The notes beneath the pieces were generated by a model that saw only the letters and a list, made by a program, of their open reading frames with translations, did not search any database and was not told the origin of the DNA. Shown one piece after another: positions 17,323 through 27,504 of a stretch of 64,000 nt of DNA; positions within the stretch are counted from its first letter, which is position 1, and the number at the start of each line of letters is the position of its first letter. The position numbers were made by a program, and so were the translations under genes. This DNA comes from Bacteroidales bacterium (GTDB taxonomy: Bacteria > Bacteroidota > Bacteroidia > Bacteroidales > FEN-979), in NCBI GenBank assembly GCA_025355465.1, contig JANXZO010000024.1, forward strand, positions 1-64,000, in the 5' to 3' direction.

Positions 17323-17784
17323 TTAAGCGTAGATAAGTTGAACGATCCTTTCAAGCCATGCTGAATCAGTTTCATCAAAGGTACTGAAGGATTCGCTGTC
17401 GATATCCAGCACTCCGACAATGCCGCCGGTGGTATCCTTTACTGGTACGACAATTTCGGAATTGGATCGCGAATCGCAGGCAATATGACCGGGAAAGAGA
17501 TGAACATCGGGAACGACGATGGTTTTTTGCTGATCAATTCCCGCCCAGCAAACGCCTTTGTGTTTTTCCAGAACCTGGCAGGCAAGGGGACCCTGGTACG
17601 ACCTCACAATCAGGTTGCCATCGTTCAGCAGGTAAAACCCGGTCCACATGAAGGCCGGCATTTTGTGGTGAAGCACCGCGGCAATGGTTGCCATACGTGC
17701 ATCGGGATCCTTACACTTTTTCATCAAGGCTTCCAGCTGATCAAATATCCGCTGGTAACGTCCCTCCTTTTGTACAGGATTCAT
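17323..17784 (-). CDS. Free methionine-(R)-sulfoxide reductase (GAF domain)
   Basis: This 153-residue cytoplasmic GAF-domain enzyme reduces free Met-R-sulfoxide. Three cysteines at 69, 79 and 103 (GPLACQ, KGVCW, HIACDSRSNSEIVVP) have the same 10- and 24-residue spacing as the catalytic cysteines 84, 94 and 118 of E. coli fRMsr. That makes an active enzyme likely rather than a mere sensory GAF protein. It follows tnaA by six bases and precedes mntP by 10, so it is inside an operon. Redox repair next to manganese export suggests a shared stress theme, but this is inference. Confidence 0.85.
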   Translation of the reverse strand: MNPVQKEGRYQRIFDQLEALMKKCKDPDARMATIAAVLHHKMPAFMWTGFYLLNDGNLIVRSYQGPLACQVLEKHKGVCWAGIDQQKTIVVPDVHLFPGHIACDSRSNSEIVVPVKDTTGGIVGVLDIDSESFSTFDETDSAWLERIVQLIYA

Positions 17785-17790
17785 TGAAGT

Positions 17791-19164
17791 TTAAGCTAGA
17801 TCAAGTTCGACGGTGAAATGACGCATGATGGGGGCTTCACTCACAATCCTTAAACCTCTGGTGATTTCATCGCGCCGGTCCCATATGTTTTTCAGCGCTA
17901 CCGCTACCACATCCATGTGGTTGTTGGTATATACACGCCGTGGAATGGCCAGTCGCATAAGTTCAAGCGCCGGATAACGGTTTTCCCGCGACACGGGATC
18001 CCGGTCGGCCAGCAATGCACCAATCTCCACACCCCTCACGCCTGCCTCGAGGTATAACTGAACAGCCAGGGTCTGGGCCACAAATCCTTCCTTCGGCAGG
18101 TGGGGAAAAAATCGTTTTGCATCAACGAAAACGGCATGGCCGCCAATCGGTTGTTGCACGGGGATGCCAAGGTCCATCAACTGGTGACCCAGATAGGTTA
18201 CCTGGCGGATCCTGCTATCCAGGTAGTCGAATTCAGTGCCTTCATACAATCCCCTTGCCAGGGCACTCATATCGCGGCCCGACATCCCGCCGTAGGTGAT
18301 GTATCCTTCAAACATGATATTGAAAACGCTCGCCTTTTGATGAAGGTCGTGGCTTCTCATGGCAATGAAACCACCCATATTTACAATCGCGTCTTTCTTG
18401 GCGCTCATGGTCATTGCATCAGCATAAGAAAACATCTCTCCAACAATGGCGCGGATTGTTTTGTCGGCATATCCCGCTTCCCGCTTCTTAATGAAATAGG
18501 CATTTTCTGCAAATCTCGCAGCATCGAATACCACCTGCTTGCCGAATTTGTTGGCCAGGTGGCGCACCATCCTCAGGTTCTCCATCGAAACCGGCTGTCC
18601 GCCCGAAGAATTACATGTTACCGTAACAATGATAAATTTAACACGGTCACCCTGCTCCACGAGTACCTTCTCAAGTTTTACCGGATCGATATTTCCTTTG
18701 AACGGATGGTCGAGCGTCGTGTCAAATGCCTCATCAATGGTGCAATCGACCGCGAATGCCTTGCGGAATTCGATATGCCCCTTGGTTGTATCAAAATGGG
18801 AGTTGCCAGGAATAATATCGCCCTCCCTGACAAGGACCGAAAAAAGAACATTTTCCGCAGCTCGTCCCTGATGAGTTGGCAGGAAATACTCGAAACCAAG
18901 GATGTCACTGATCGCATTCTTCATCTTGAAGTAGGAGGATGCACCCGCATAACTTTCATCGCCGGTCATCATTTCCGACCATTGCTTATCGCTCATGGCA
19001 CCGGTGCCGGAGTCGGTAAGCAGGTCGATGAAAACCTGATCACTTTTGAGCCGGAAAAGATTGTAGCTGGCTTCCTTGATCCACTGTTCCCGTTCTTCAC
19101 GGGTGCTTCTGCGGATGGTCTCAACCATCTTGATTTTGTACGATTCGGCGAAGGGTAACTCCAT
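17791..19164 (-). CDS. tnaA: Tryptophanase (PLP-dependent beta-eliminating lyase)
   Basis: This 457-residue enzyme cleaves tryptophan to indole, pyruvate and ammonia. The tryptophanase/tyrosine phenol-lyase family is clear: LTDSGTGAMSDKQWSEMMTG, PTHQGRAAEN, and the PLP lysine in SAKKDAIVNMGGF (K257). The numbering matches tyrosine phenol-lyase, whose diagnostic Arg381 is Ile381 here (RGVEIGALL). FDTTKGH also resembles tryptophanase, so I favour TnaA over TPL. It heads a four-gene minus-strand operon and is divergent from ptb. No TnaC-like leader peptide fits the short 5' region; a -7 element lies about 25 bases upstream of the ATG. Confidence 0.9.
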   Translation of the reverse strand: MELPFAESYKIKMVETIRRSTREEREQWIKEASYNLFRLKSDQVFIDLLTDSGTGAMSDKQWSEMMTGDESYAGASSYFKMKNAISDILGFEYFLPTHQGRAAENVLFSVLVREGDIIPGNSHFDTTKGHIEFRKAFAVDCTIDEAFDTTLDHPFKGNIDPVKLEKVLVEQGDRVKFIIVTVTCNSSGGQPVSMENLRMVRHLANKFGKQVVFDAARFAENAYFIKKREAGYADKTIRAIVGEMFSYADAMTMSAKKDAIVNMGGFIAMRSHDLHQKASVFNIMFEGYITYGGMSGRDMSALARGLYEGTEFDYLDSRIRQVTYLGHQLMDLGIPVQQPIGGHAVFVDAKRFFPHLPKEGFVAQTLAVQLYLEAGVRGVEIGALLADRDPVSRENRYPALELMRLAIPRRVYTNNHMDVVAVALKNIWDRRDEITRGLRIVSEAPIMRHFTVELDLA

Positions 19165-19187
19165 GATTGTTGGGTTGAAATTGTGCC

Positions 19188-19195
19188 CAAAGGTA
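19188..19195 (-). promoter_or_regulatory. Promoter -7 element (TACCTTTG, minus strand) for the tnaA operon
   Basis: The minus strand reads TACCTTTG from 19195 to 19188, 23 bases before the tnaA ATG, giving a leader of about 20 bases. That is too short for a TnaC-type attenuation leader. Confidence 0.55.
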
Positions 19196-19230
19196 TGAAA
19201 TTTTTGGAACTCATTTTTTTTCGTAACATC

Positions 19231-19261
19231 TTGTCTAATTGGTAAAATTCACGTAGGTTTG
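19231..19261 (+). promoter_or_regulatory. Promoter TTG-N20-TAGGTTTG for ptb
   Basis: TTG at 19231-19233 and TAGGTTTG at 19254-19261 match the Bacteroidetes -33/-7 pattern with 20-base spacing. The leader to the ATG at 19324 is about 58 bases. It is arranged back-to-back with the tnaA promoter. Confidence 0.65.
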
Positions 19262-19307
19262 CCCAATAATAATCCACTGTTAATTAATTATCAATATAAA
19301 ATTATTC

Positions 19308-19313
19308 AGGAGG
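19308..19313 (+). promoter_or_regulatory. Unusually strong Shine-Dalgarno (AGGAGG) before ptb
   Basis: A perfect AGGAGG lies 10 bases before the ptb ATG. Most genes in this window lack any such sequence, as is usual in Bacteroidetes, so this one stands out and supports the start at 19324. Confidence 0.6.
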
Positions 19314-19323
19314 TTCAACTACT

Positions 19324-20256
19324 ATGACTACCAAGAAAGAAGAAGCCGGAAAGACCGGTCTGACCAAGCTCTCGGATCTTTACACCTTAGCCAAAAAATC
19401 AAAGAAGAAAAAGCTGGCCGTTGCCGTTGCACATGATGAACATGTGTTGGAAGCAATTTGTGCGGTTGATAAAATGGGCCTCGTGGAAGCGATCCTGATC
19501 GGAAATGAGGCAAAAATCAAGGCTATTGCCCTGAATCTTAAGCTGGACCTCGGCAAAATGAAGATCGTAAACGAGGTGGTGGATGTGAATGCGGTGCGTA
19601 TTGCTGTCAAAATGGTAAAAGACAAGCAGGCCGATATTTTAATGAAAGGCAATGTTCCTACGGCTACATTCCTTCGTGGGGTGCTGGATAAAGAGAACGG
19701 ATTAAGGAAGGGTGATGTGCTTTCACATTTCGCCCTGTTCGAGGTCCCAACGTATCATAAACTTCTCGGACTCAGTGATGCTGCAATGATCCCTGCCCCT
19801 GATTTCAAGACCAAGGTTGCCATTATCAATAATTCTGTGGAGTTCATGAACCGCCTGGGTTATGCGAAACCCAAGGTTGCCATCCTGGCTGCAGTGGAGA
19901 TGGTAAACGAATCAATGCCTGCCACGATGGAAGCAGCTTTACTTTCCAAAATGAACCAACGCGGACAGATAAAAAATTGTATCATTGACGGCCCGCTGGC
20001 TTATGACAACGCAGTAAGCATGGAGAGTGCGAAACACAAAGGTATTGTCAGCGATGTGGCAGGTGATGCAGACCTTCTCATTGTTCCCGACATTGAAGCC
20101 GGAAATATTCTCTACAAAGCTTTTGGTTTTTCAGCCAATGCTAAGCTGGCTGCCTGTGTGCTGGGAGCTGCTGCACCCATTGTGCTTACCTCCCGCTCCG
20201 ATACAGAAGAGTCAAAGCAGGCTTCCATCGTGATGGCGGCAGCAATCAGCCAGTAA
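19324..20256 (+). CDS. ptb: Phosphate butyryltransferase (phosphotransbutyrylase)
   Basis: This 310-residue enzyme of the phosphate acetyl/butyryltransferase family swaps CoA of butyryl-CoA (or a branched or other acyl-CoA) for phosphate. Family signs are ADILMKGNVPTATFLRGVLD, VPTYHKLLGLSDAAMIPAPD, CIIDGPLAYDNAVSMESAKH and a GxADLLIVPDIEAGN-type segment near the C-terminus. The length fits Ptb rather than the longer Pta. It is followed by an amino-acid permease and buk in one apparent operon. The pathway yields ATP from acyl-CoA. It has a good promoter and a perfect Shine-Dalgarno. Confidence 0.9.
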   Translation: MTTKKEEAGKTGLTKLSDLYTLAKKSKKKKLAVAVAHDEHVLEAICAVDKMGLVEAILIGNEAKIKAIALNLKLDLGKMKIVNEVVDVNAVRIAVKMVKDKQADILMKGNVPTATFLRGVLDKENGLRKGDVLSHFALFEVPTYHKLLGLSDAAMIPAPDFKTKVAIINNSVEFMNRLGYAKPKVAILAAVEMVNESMPATMEAALLSKMNQRGQIKNCIIDGPLAYDNAVSMESAKHKGIVSDVAGDADLLIVPDIEAGNILYKAFGFSANAKLAACVLGAAAPIVLTSRSDTEESKQASIVMAAAISQ

Positions 20257-20276
20257 TCTAAACATTCATTCACTTG

Positions 20277-21809
20277 ATGTCAAGCAACCTTTTCCAGACC
20301 AAACCGCTGCAGGAACTTCTAGATGAGGCTGCAGATCCGAAGAACGGGTTTAAAAAGGCCCTCACGGGCATGAACCTGACAACCCTCGGAATCGGGGCAA
20401 TCATCGGGGCCGGTATTTTCGTACTAACGGGACAAGCGGCAGCGCAGTATGCAGGTCCTGCCATTGTGATCTCCTTCATTATTTCCGGGATCGCCTGTGC
20501 ATTTGCGGGACTTTGTTATGCGGAATTTGCTGCCATGATACCAATTTCCGGAAGCGCTTATACTTACGCCTATACCACTTTAGGCGAATTTCTTGCCTGG
20601 ATTATCGGATGGGACCTGATTCTCGAATACCTTTTTGCCGCCTCTACAGTATCGGTTGGATGGTCAGGTTATATTGTCAGCTTCCTGAAGGATTTCGGAA
20701 TCCATATTCCCGTGGAACTTACTGCTGCCACCGGAACACGGCTAATCAACATACCTGACCATGGTTGGACGCAAATTACCGGCGAGCTGCTCAGACACCT
20801 TGCAAACACCGGGATACAACCCGAAACCCTGGCTCATACCACCGCCATCGCGAACCTTCCTGCCATGTTCATTATTGCTGCAATCAGCCTCCTGCTCATC
20901 ATCGGGATCAAGGAATCGGCAGGTTTCAATAACATCATGGTAATTATTAAAGTGGGTGTGATAATTCTCTTTGTCGTCATCGGATTCTTCTTTGTAAAGG
21001 CTGCAAACTGGCATCCCTTCATTCCAAAAAATACAGGTGAGTGGGGGCACTTCGGCTGGTCCGGAATATTGCGTGCTGCCGGGGTGATATTCTTCGCCTA
21101 TATCGGATTCGATGCTGTATCAACCGCAGCCCAGGAGGCGAAAAATCCACAAAAACATATGCCCATCGGGATACTCGGTTCTCTGGGAATTTCGACTATT
21201 CTGTATATTCTTGTAGCCGTGGTGCTTACGGGAATTGTTTCCTATACCGTGTTGCTGGTTCCTGATCCCGTAGCCGTTGGTGTCAATGCAATGGGGGACA
21301 AGCTTTTCTGGCTTCGTCCGATTGTTAAGGTGGCGGCCATCGCCGGACTCAGCTCTGTTATCCTCGTGATGCTTATGGGACAACCCCGTATTTTTTATAC
21401 CATGTCAAAAGACGGATTGCTTCCTCCGGTATTTTCGAAGGTGCATCCTAAATATAAGACGCCCTACATAAGTACCATGCTTACCGGGCTTGTTGCGATT
21501 ATCCTGGCGGGTGTACTCCCGATAAGCATACTGGGAGAACTGGTCTCTATCGGTACGTTACTCGCTTTTACGATTGTCTGCATCAGCATCATCTTCCTGC
21601 GTAAATCAAAGCCGGACATTCCCCGGCCATTCCGAACTCCGTGGGTTCCGTTGATACCCTTGCTGGGGGCCGGCTTCTGCCTTTTGCAAATGTTGGCACT
21701 CCCGTGGGACACTTGGCTTCGACTTATCATCTGGATGGCCATCGGGTTTGTGATCTACTTTGCTTACGGCATACGGAAAAGTAAACTACGCAACAAAATA
21801 GCCTGCTGA
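20277..21809 (+). CDS. APC-superfamily amino-acid permease
   Basis: This 510-residue membrane protein of the amino-acid/polyamine/organocation superfamily has 12 or more predicted helices. TM1 contains the signature LGIGAIIGAGIFVLTG, and a later segment reads FFAYIGFDAVSTAAQEAKNP, both typical of the cationic-amino-acid transporter (YhdG/CAT) branch. The ATG at 20277 is used in preference to a TTG one codon upstream. It lies 20 bases after ptb and 15 before buk. An amino-acid importer within a butyrate kinase operon suggests amino-acid fermentation. Substrate cannot be read from sequence. Confidence 0.87.
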   Translation: MSSNLFQTKPLQELLDEAADPKNGFKKALTGMNLTTLGIGAIIGAGIFVLTGQAAAQYAGPAIVISFIISGIACAFAGLCYAEFAAMIPISGSAYTYAYTTLGEFLAWIIGWDLILEYLFAASTVSVGWSGYIVSFLKDFGIHIPVELTAATGTRLINIPDHGWTQITGELLRHLANTGIQPETLAHTTAIANLPAMFIIAAISLLLIIGIKESAGFNNIMVIIKVGVIILFVVIGFFFVKAANWHPFIPKNTGEWGHFGWSGILRAAGVIFFAYIGFDAVSTAAQEAKNPQKHMPIGILGSLGISTILYILVAVVLTGIVSYTVLLVPDPVAVGVNAMGDKLFWLRPIVKVAAIAGLSSVILVMLMGQPRIFYTMSKDGLLPPVFSKVHPKYKTPYISTMLTGLVAIILAGVLPISILGELVSIGTLLAFTIVCISIIFLRKSKPDIPRPFRTPWVPLIPLLGAGFCLLQMLALPWDTWLRLIIWMAIGFVIYFAYGIRKSKLRNKIAC

Positions 21810-21824
21810 TAACGCCTTAACCGC

Positions 21825-22901
21825 ATGAAAGACGTTCGTGTACTTGCGATCAATCCCGGATCCACCTCCACCAAAATTGCCGTATATCAGAATACGGAAC
21901 CGATTTTCCTTAAAAATATCAAGCATACTGCGGAAGAACTGGCACCTTTTGCCAAAATAACCGATCAGTTTCAATTCCGGAAGGATCATATTCTCCATCA
22001 GCTGAATGAGGCTGATATCCACCTCGAAAGTGTACTCGCTGTCATGGGGCGTGGTGGACTTCTCAAACCCATCCCCTCCGGGGTTTATGAAGTAAACCAG
22101 GCAATGATCCGCGACTTGCAGAACAGCCCGCTCGGAGAGCATGCAAGCAACCTTGGCGGATTGATCGCCAATGACCTTATCCGGGATCTGCCCAATGCAA
22201 GAGCGTTTATTGTTGACCCGATCGTGGTTGATGAGCTTGAAGACATCGCGCGGATTGCAGGTCATCCTTTATTCAATCGGGTTTCCATCTTCCACGCCCT
22301 GAACCAGAAGGCCGTTGCAAGGGAACATGCCAAATCCATCCACAAAAAATATGAGGACCTGAACCTGATCGTGGTTCATCTGGGGGGTGGTATAACCGTG
22401 GGGGCGCACCAGAAAGGCAGGGTGATTGATGTAAACCAGGGGTTGGACGGAGAAGGCCCCTTTACCCCGGAACGCACCGGGACTTTACCTGTGGGAGAAC
22501 TCGTACGTTTGTGCTTTAGCGGAAAATACTCCTTAAAAGAGGTTCAGAAGATGGTGAAAGGAGAGGGCGGACTTGTTGCCTACCTTGGTACCAACAATGC
22601 CGCAGAGGTAGAAAAAATGGTCATTGCGGGCGATGAAAACGCGGAGCTTATCTATCATGCCATGGCCTATCAGGTGGCCAAAACTGTGGGTGAAATGTAC
22701 ACCGTGCTTAAAGGTGAAGTTGACGGAATCCTGATAACAGGTGGCATTGCCTACGACAAAGGCTTCGTCAACTGGATACAGGAGCGGGTTTACAAACTGG
22801 CTCCGATTCACGTTTATCCGGGCGAAGATGAAATGAAAGCATTGGCCATCAATGGTTTAATGGTAATGCGAGGGGAGCTTGCCGTTAAGGATTATGTTTG
22901 A
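21825..22901 (+). CDS. buk: Butyrate kinase
   Basis: This 358-residue acetokinase-family enzyme transfers phosphate from acyl phosphate to ADP. It shows the N-terminal motif AINPGSTSTKIAVY, the segment MGRGGLLKPIPSGVYEVN, the HLGGGITVGAH phosphate-binding motif, and ILITGGIAYDKGFV near the C-terminus. The RGGLLKPI and HLGGGI variants separate butyrate (or branched-chain carboxylate) kinases from acetate kinase; an acetate kinase with HLGNGSS is at the right edge of the window. It is the last gene of ptb-permease-buk, followed by a convergent elbB 33 bases away. Confidence 0.92.
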   Translation: MKDVRVLAINPGSTSTKIAVYQNTEPIFLKNIKHTAEELAPFAKITDQFQFRKDHILHQLNEADIHLESVLAVMGRGGLLKPIPSGVYEVNQAMIRDLQNSPLGEHASNLGGLIANDLIRDLPNARAFIVDPIVVDELEDIARIAGHPLFNRVSIFHALNQKAVAREHAKSIHKKYEDLNLIVVHLGGGITVGAHQKGRVIDVNQGLDGEGPFTPERTGTLPVGELVRLCFSGKYSLKEVQKMVKGEGGLVAYLGTNNAAEVEKMVIAGDENAELIYHAMAYQVAKTVGEMYTVLKGEVDGILITGGIAYDKGFVNWIQERVYKLAPIHVYPGEDEMKALAINGLMVMRGELAVKDYV

Positions 22902-22934
22902 TGATCAGGCTTCGTTATCCGTGGCTCTAAATTA

Positions 22935-23582
22935 TCACATCACCTTCAGCATCTCCCGCACAATATTCTCGGTTCCTTCCTGGATCTGTACAAGGTTGGC
23001 CTCAAGCATGTAGCACGGGGTGGTGAAAAGCTTCCTTACCGGGTCGACCACAACTTCACCGTGGGTAGTTGCGGTGTACTTATTTCCTGTCATTTCTATA
23101 AATGCCTGTGATGCCGGATCCTGACCTGTTGTGAGGTTGGTTCCGTGAAACAGCCTGGCCAGAATGACCGGTGCAATGCACATGGCACCAATGGGTTTGC
23201 CGGCTTCAAACATCGACTTTACTGCCATTTCCACGTCGGGGTTGATGCTGCTCGCGTTGCCTTCGTAAGCCCAGGAACAGAGGTTTTTTGCCGCGCCAAA
23301 TCCACCGGGAAAAATGAGCGCATCGAATTCATGGCTTTTGAAATCTTTTAGGGGGATGATATTACCTCTTGCGATCCGGGCCGACTCCACGAGAACATTC
23401 CTTGTTTCATCAGTAGGCACACCGGTGAAATGGTTAAGTACATGATACTGGTTTATGTCGGGAGCAAAGCATTGAAAAGAAGCATTGAGCTTTTCAATCG
23501 CCAGCAGGGTTAGTACCGCTTCCTGAATTTCGGCACCGTCATAAACGCCGCAACCTGCAAGAATTACCGCAAATTTTTTCAT
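22935..23582 (-). CDS. elbB: ElbB-type DJ-1/PfpI-superfamily protein (glyoxalase III-like)
   Basis: This 215-residue class I glutamine-amidotransferase-like protein has an N-terminus FAVILAGCGVYDGAEIQEAV, typical of ElbB/ES1 proteins. The nucleophile-elbow cysteine is in AMCIAPVILARL, and a conserved segment reads FPGGFGAAKNLCSW. E. coli ElbB has weak glyoxalase activity; the physiological role of the family is not settled. The ATG at 23582 is chosen over an upstream in-frame TTG. It stands alone between the convergent buk gene and the divergent sugar operon. Confidence 0.85.
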   Translation of the reverse strand: MKKFAVILAGCGVYDGAEIQEAVLTLLAIEKLNASFQCFAPDINQYHVLNHFTGVPTDETRNVLVESARIARGNIIPLKDFKSHEFDALIFPGGFGAAKNLCSWAYEGNASSINPDVEMAVKSMFEAGKPIGAMCIAPVILARLFHGTNLTTGQDPASQAFIEMTGNKYTATTHGEVVVDPVRKLFTTPCYMLEANLVQIQEGTENIVREMLKVM

Positions 23583-23636
23583 AATCGATGGGTTCAATAT
23601 TATTTAATTTCAGGGAATGACTTTATAAAATTAGCG

Positions 23637-23644
23637 TAAATTTG
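23637..23644 (+). promoter_or_regulatory. Promoter -7 element (TAAATTTG) for the nucleotide-sugar operon
   Basis: TAAATTTG matches TAnnTTTG and lies 39 bases before the aminotransferase ATG. No clear -33 TTG is present. Confidence 0.45.
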
Positions 23645-23683
23645 CACCGCTTTGAAAAACCACGAAAAAAACTATAATTACTG

Positions 23684-24814
23684 ATGAAGAAAATCCAGAT
23701 GGTCGACTTACGCAGTCAGTACCTCAACATTAAAACCGAAATTGACAAAGGCATTCAGGATGTGATTGATGCATGTGCCTTCATTAACGGCCCCGCGGTA
23801 AGAAATTTCCAGGAATACCTTGAAAAATATCTTGGCGTAAAACATGTAATCCCCTGTGCAAATGGAACCGATGCGCTTCAGGTCGCGATGATGGCTTACA
23901 ATTTTCAACCGGGCGACGAGGTTATTACCACATCTTTTACTTTCATTGCCACTGCTGAGGTGATCGCTTTGTTGAAACTTACTCCGGTGCTTGTGGATGT
24001 TGATCCGGATACATTTAACATTGACCCCAAAGCTATTGAACGGGCCATTACTCCACGAACACGGGCCATCGTACCGGTTCATTTATTCGGACAAACTGCG
24101 CCAATGGAGGAGGTCATGGAGATAGCCGGAAAACATAACCTTGTGGTGATCGAAGACAACTGTCAGGCCATTGGTTCCGATTATATTTTCAGCGATGGTA
24201 CAAGAAAAAAGGCGGGTACCATCGGTCATATCGGCTGCACTTCGTTTTTTCCGTCCAAGAACCTCGGATGTTATGGCGATGGTGGCGCTATTTTTACCAA
24301 CGACGACGAACTGGCAAAACAGATGCGAGTTGTCGTTAACCACGGTATGACAGTGCGCTATTATCACGATTATATCGGTGTAAACTCCCGCCTCGACAGC
24401 ATCCAGGCAGCAATATTAAAAGTTAAACTTGCCCGGCTCGACGAATATGCTGCTAAGAGAAGGGCCGCAGCCGATTTCTACGATAAGGCATTTGCCGGAA
24501 ATCCGAAACTCACGACACCGACAAGGTATGCCAAATCCACCCATGTCTTTCACCAGTACACACTGGTTACAAAAAATGTTGATCGCAAAGGGCTAATTGA
24601 ATTTCTGACATCAAAAGAGATCCCGGCAATGATCTACTACCCGGTACCCATGCATTTGCAAAAGGCATATTTAGATCCTCGCTATAAACCGGGTGATTTC
24701 CCGGTAACAGAACACCTTTGCGAAACGGTTTTTTCTCTTCCGATGCATACTGAGCTTGATAACGAACAATTGACTCACATTACCCAAAGCGTGCTCGAAT
24801 TCGTAAACGCCTGA
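23684..24814 (+). CDS. DegT/DnrJ-family sugar aminotransferase (WbpE/WlbC/PorR-like)
   Basis: This 376-residue PLP enzyme most likely aminates UDP-2-acetamido-2-deoxy-3-oxo-glucuronate at C3. It contains GTDAL (61-65), the aspartate in VVIEDNCQAIGS (D158), and the PLP lysine in SFFPSKNLGCYGDGGA (K192). The SKNLG form is common in the WbpE/WlbC branch. The next two genes encode a matching hexapeptide acetyltransferase and a Gfo/Idh dehydrogenase, which together define the UDP-2,3-diacetamido-2,3-dideoxy-uronate route. In Porphyromonas gingivalis the equivalent enzyme is PorR. Other DegT substrates are possible, but the neighbours argue against them. Confidence 0.85.
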   Translation: MKKIQMVDLRSQYLNIKTEIDKGIQDVIDACAFINGPAVRNFQEYLEKYLGVKHVIPCANGTDALQVAMMAYNFQPGDEVITTSFTFIATAEVIALLKLTPVLVDVDPDTFNIDPKAIERAITPRTRAIVPVHLFGQTAPMEEVMEIAGKHNLVVIEDNCQAIGSDYIFSDGTRKKAGTIGHIGCTSFFPSKNLGCYGDGGAIFTNDDELAKQMRVVVNHGMTVRYYHDYIGVNSRLDSIQAAILKVKLARLDEYAAKRRAAADFYDKAFAGNPKLTTPTRYAKSTHVFHQYTLVTKNVDRKGLIEFLTSKEIPAMIYYPVPMHLQKAYLDPRYKPGDFPVTEHLCETVFSLPMHTELDNEQLTHITQSVLEFVNA

Positions 24815-24816
24815 TT

Positions 24817-26392
<1,576 letters not shown>

Positions 26393-26467
26393 TGTATCAA
26401 AACACACGAAAAGGATTATCTTAGTATCGGTTAAAATTCGAAAACTTACTTTCCTTATTTATTACCC

Positions 26468-27487
26468 ATGAAAATACTCGTTACGGGCGGAACCGGATAT
26501 ATTGGTTCACATACTGTGGTGGAACTTCAGAACAAAGGATTTGAAGTTATTATTGTCGACAACCTGTCTAACTCTTCGATCGAAGTGCTGGATAGTATTG
26601 CGAAGATCTCAGGACGGAAACCCTTATTTGAGAAATTTGATCTGACAGATGCAGTGCGGACCTCTGAATTTTTCAGGCTTCACAATGATATCGGGGCCAT
26701 CATCCACTTTGCTGCATTCAAGGCGGTAGGGGAGTCGGTCGAATTTCCGCTGATGTACTATCGCAATAACCTCACCTCCCTGATCAATATTCTTCAGGGG
26801 ATGATCGATAACGGAATCGGTAACATCGTATTTTCTTCATCATGTACCGTTTACGGACAGCCGGAGGTACTTCCCGCAAGCGAAAATTCGCCCATTCTTA
26901 AAGCTGAATCTCCCTACGGAAATACCAAACAGATTTGCGAGGAGATCATTAACGATACCTGTGTAAATGCCAGCATACGGTCAATCCTGCTGCGCTATTT
27001 CAATCCGATCGGTGCACATGATTCCGGCCTGATCGGAGAACTTCCCACCGGAATACCCGGGAACCTGGTCCCTTATCTCACCCAGACCGCCATCGGAAAA
27101 CGTGATTTTCTCAGGGTTTGGGGTAATGATTATGTGACGCCCGACGGTACCGCCATCCGTGATTATATCCATGTAGTAGATCTGGCAAAGGCGCATGTTA
27201 TCGCCGTAGAACGGATGGTAAATCGTGCCGGAAAGAAGAAAGTAGAGGTTTTCAACCTTGGCACCGGAAATGGATTCTCTGTACTGGAAGTAATTCAGTC
27301 CTTCGAGCGGTCCACCGGGGTAAAACTGAACTATAAAATCATGGAGCGGCGAGCAGGTGATATCGTGAAAGTATGGGCAGATACTACCTGGGCAAACCAG
27401 GAACTGGGATGGAAAGCTGAAAAAACACTGGATGAAATGACACGCTCCGCCTGGATGTGGGAATTGGCACTGGCGCAAAAGAAATAA
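26468..27487 (+). CDS. galE: UDP-glucose 4-epimerase
   Basis: This 339-residue short-chain dehydrogenase-fold enzyme interconverts UDP-glucose and UDP-galactose (possibly also the N-acetyl forms). It carries the NAD-binding motif VTGGTGYIGSHTVVEL (GxxGxxG at 7-13), FAAFKAVGES, the catalytic S-Y-K set (SSSCTVYG, then Y150xxxK154 in SPYGNTKQ), and IRDYIHVVDLAKAH. Length fits GalE well. It follows the diacetamido-sugar genes after 75 bases and precedes rfbB by 17, so it may be part of a general surface-sugar block. Confidence 0.9.
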   Translation: MKILVTGGTGYIGSHTVVELQNKGFEVIIVDNLSNSSIEVLDSIAKISGRKPLFEKFDLTDAVRTSEFFRLHNDIGAIIHFAAFKAVGESVEFPLMYYRNNLTSLINILQGMIDNGIGNIVFSSSCTVYGQPEVLPASENSPILKAESPYGNTKQICEEIINDTCVNASIRSILLRYFNPIGAHDSGLIGELPTGIPGNLVPYLTQTAIGKRDFLRVWGNDYVTPDGTAIRDYIHVVDLAKAHVIAVERMVNRAGKKKVEVFNLGTGNGFSVLEVIQSFERSTGVKLNYKIMERRAGDIVKVWADTTWANQELGWKAEKTLDEMTRSAWMWELALAQKK

Positions 27488-27504
27488 TCAATTTGAAAAC
27501 AACC

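Noticed and set aside
18100-19158. 352-codon open frame on the plus strand opposite tnaA
   Set aside because: It is wholly antisense to a firmly identified tryptophanase and its translation shows no domain or signal. It is a shadow of biased codon use.
17791-19164. Tyrosine phenol-lyase as the identity of tnaA
   Set aside because: Arg381, diagnostic for tyrosine phenol-lyase, is Ile here, and the surrounding VEIG and FDTTKGH segments match tryptophanase.
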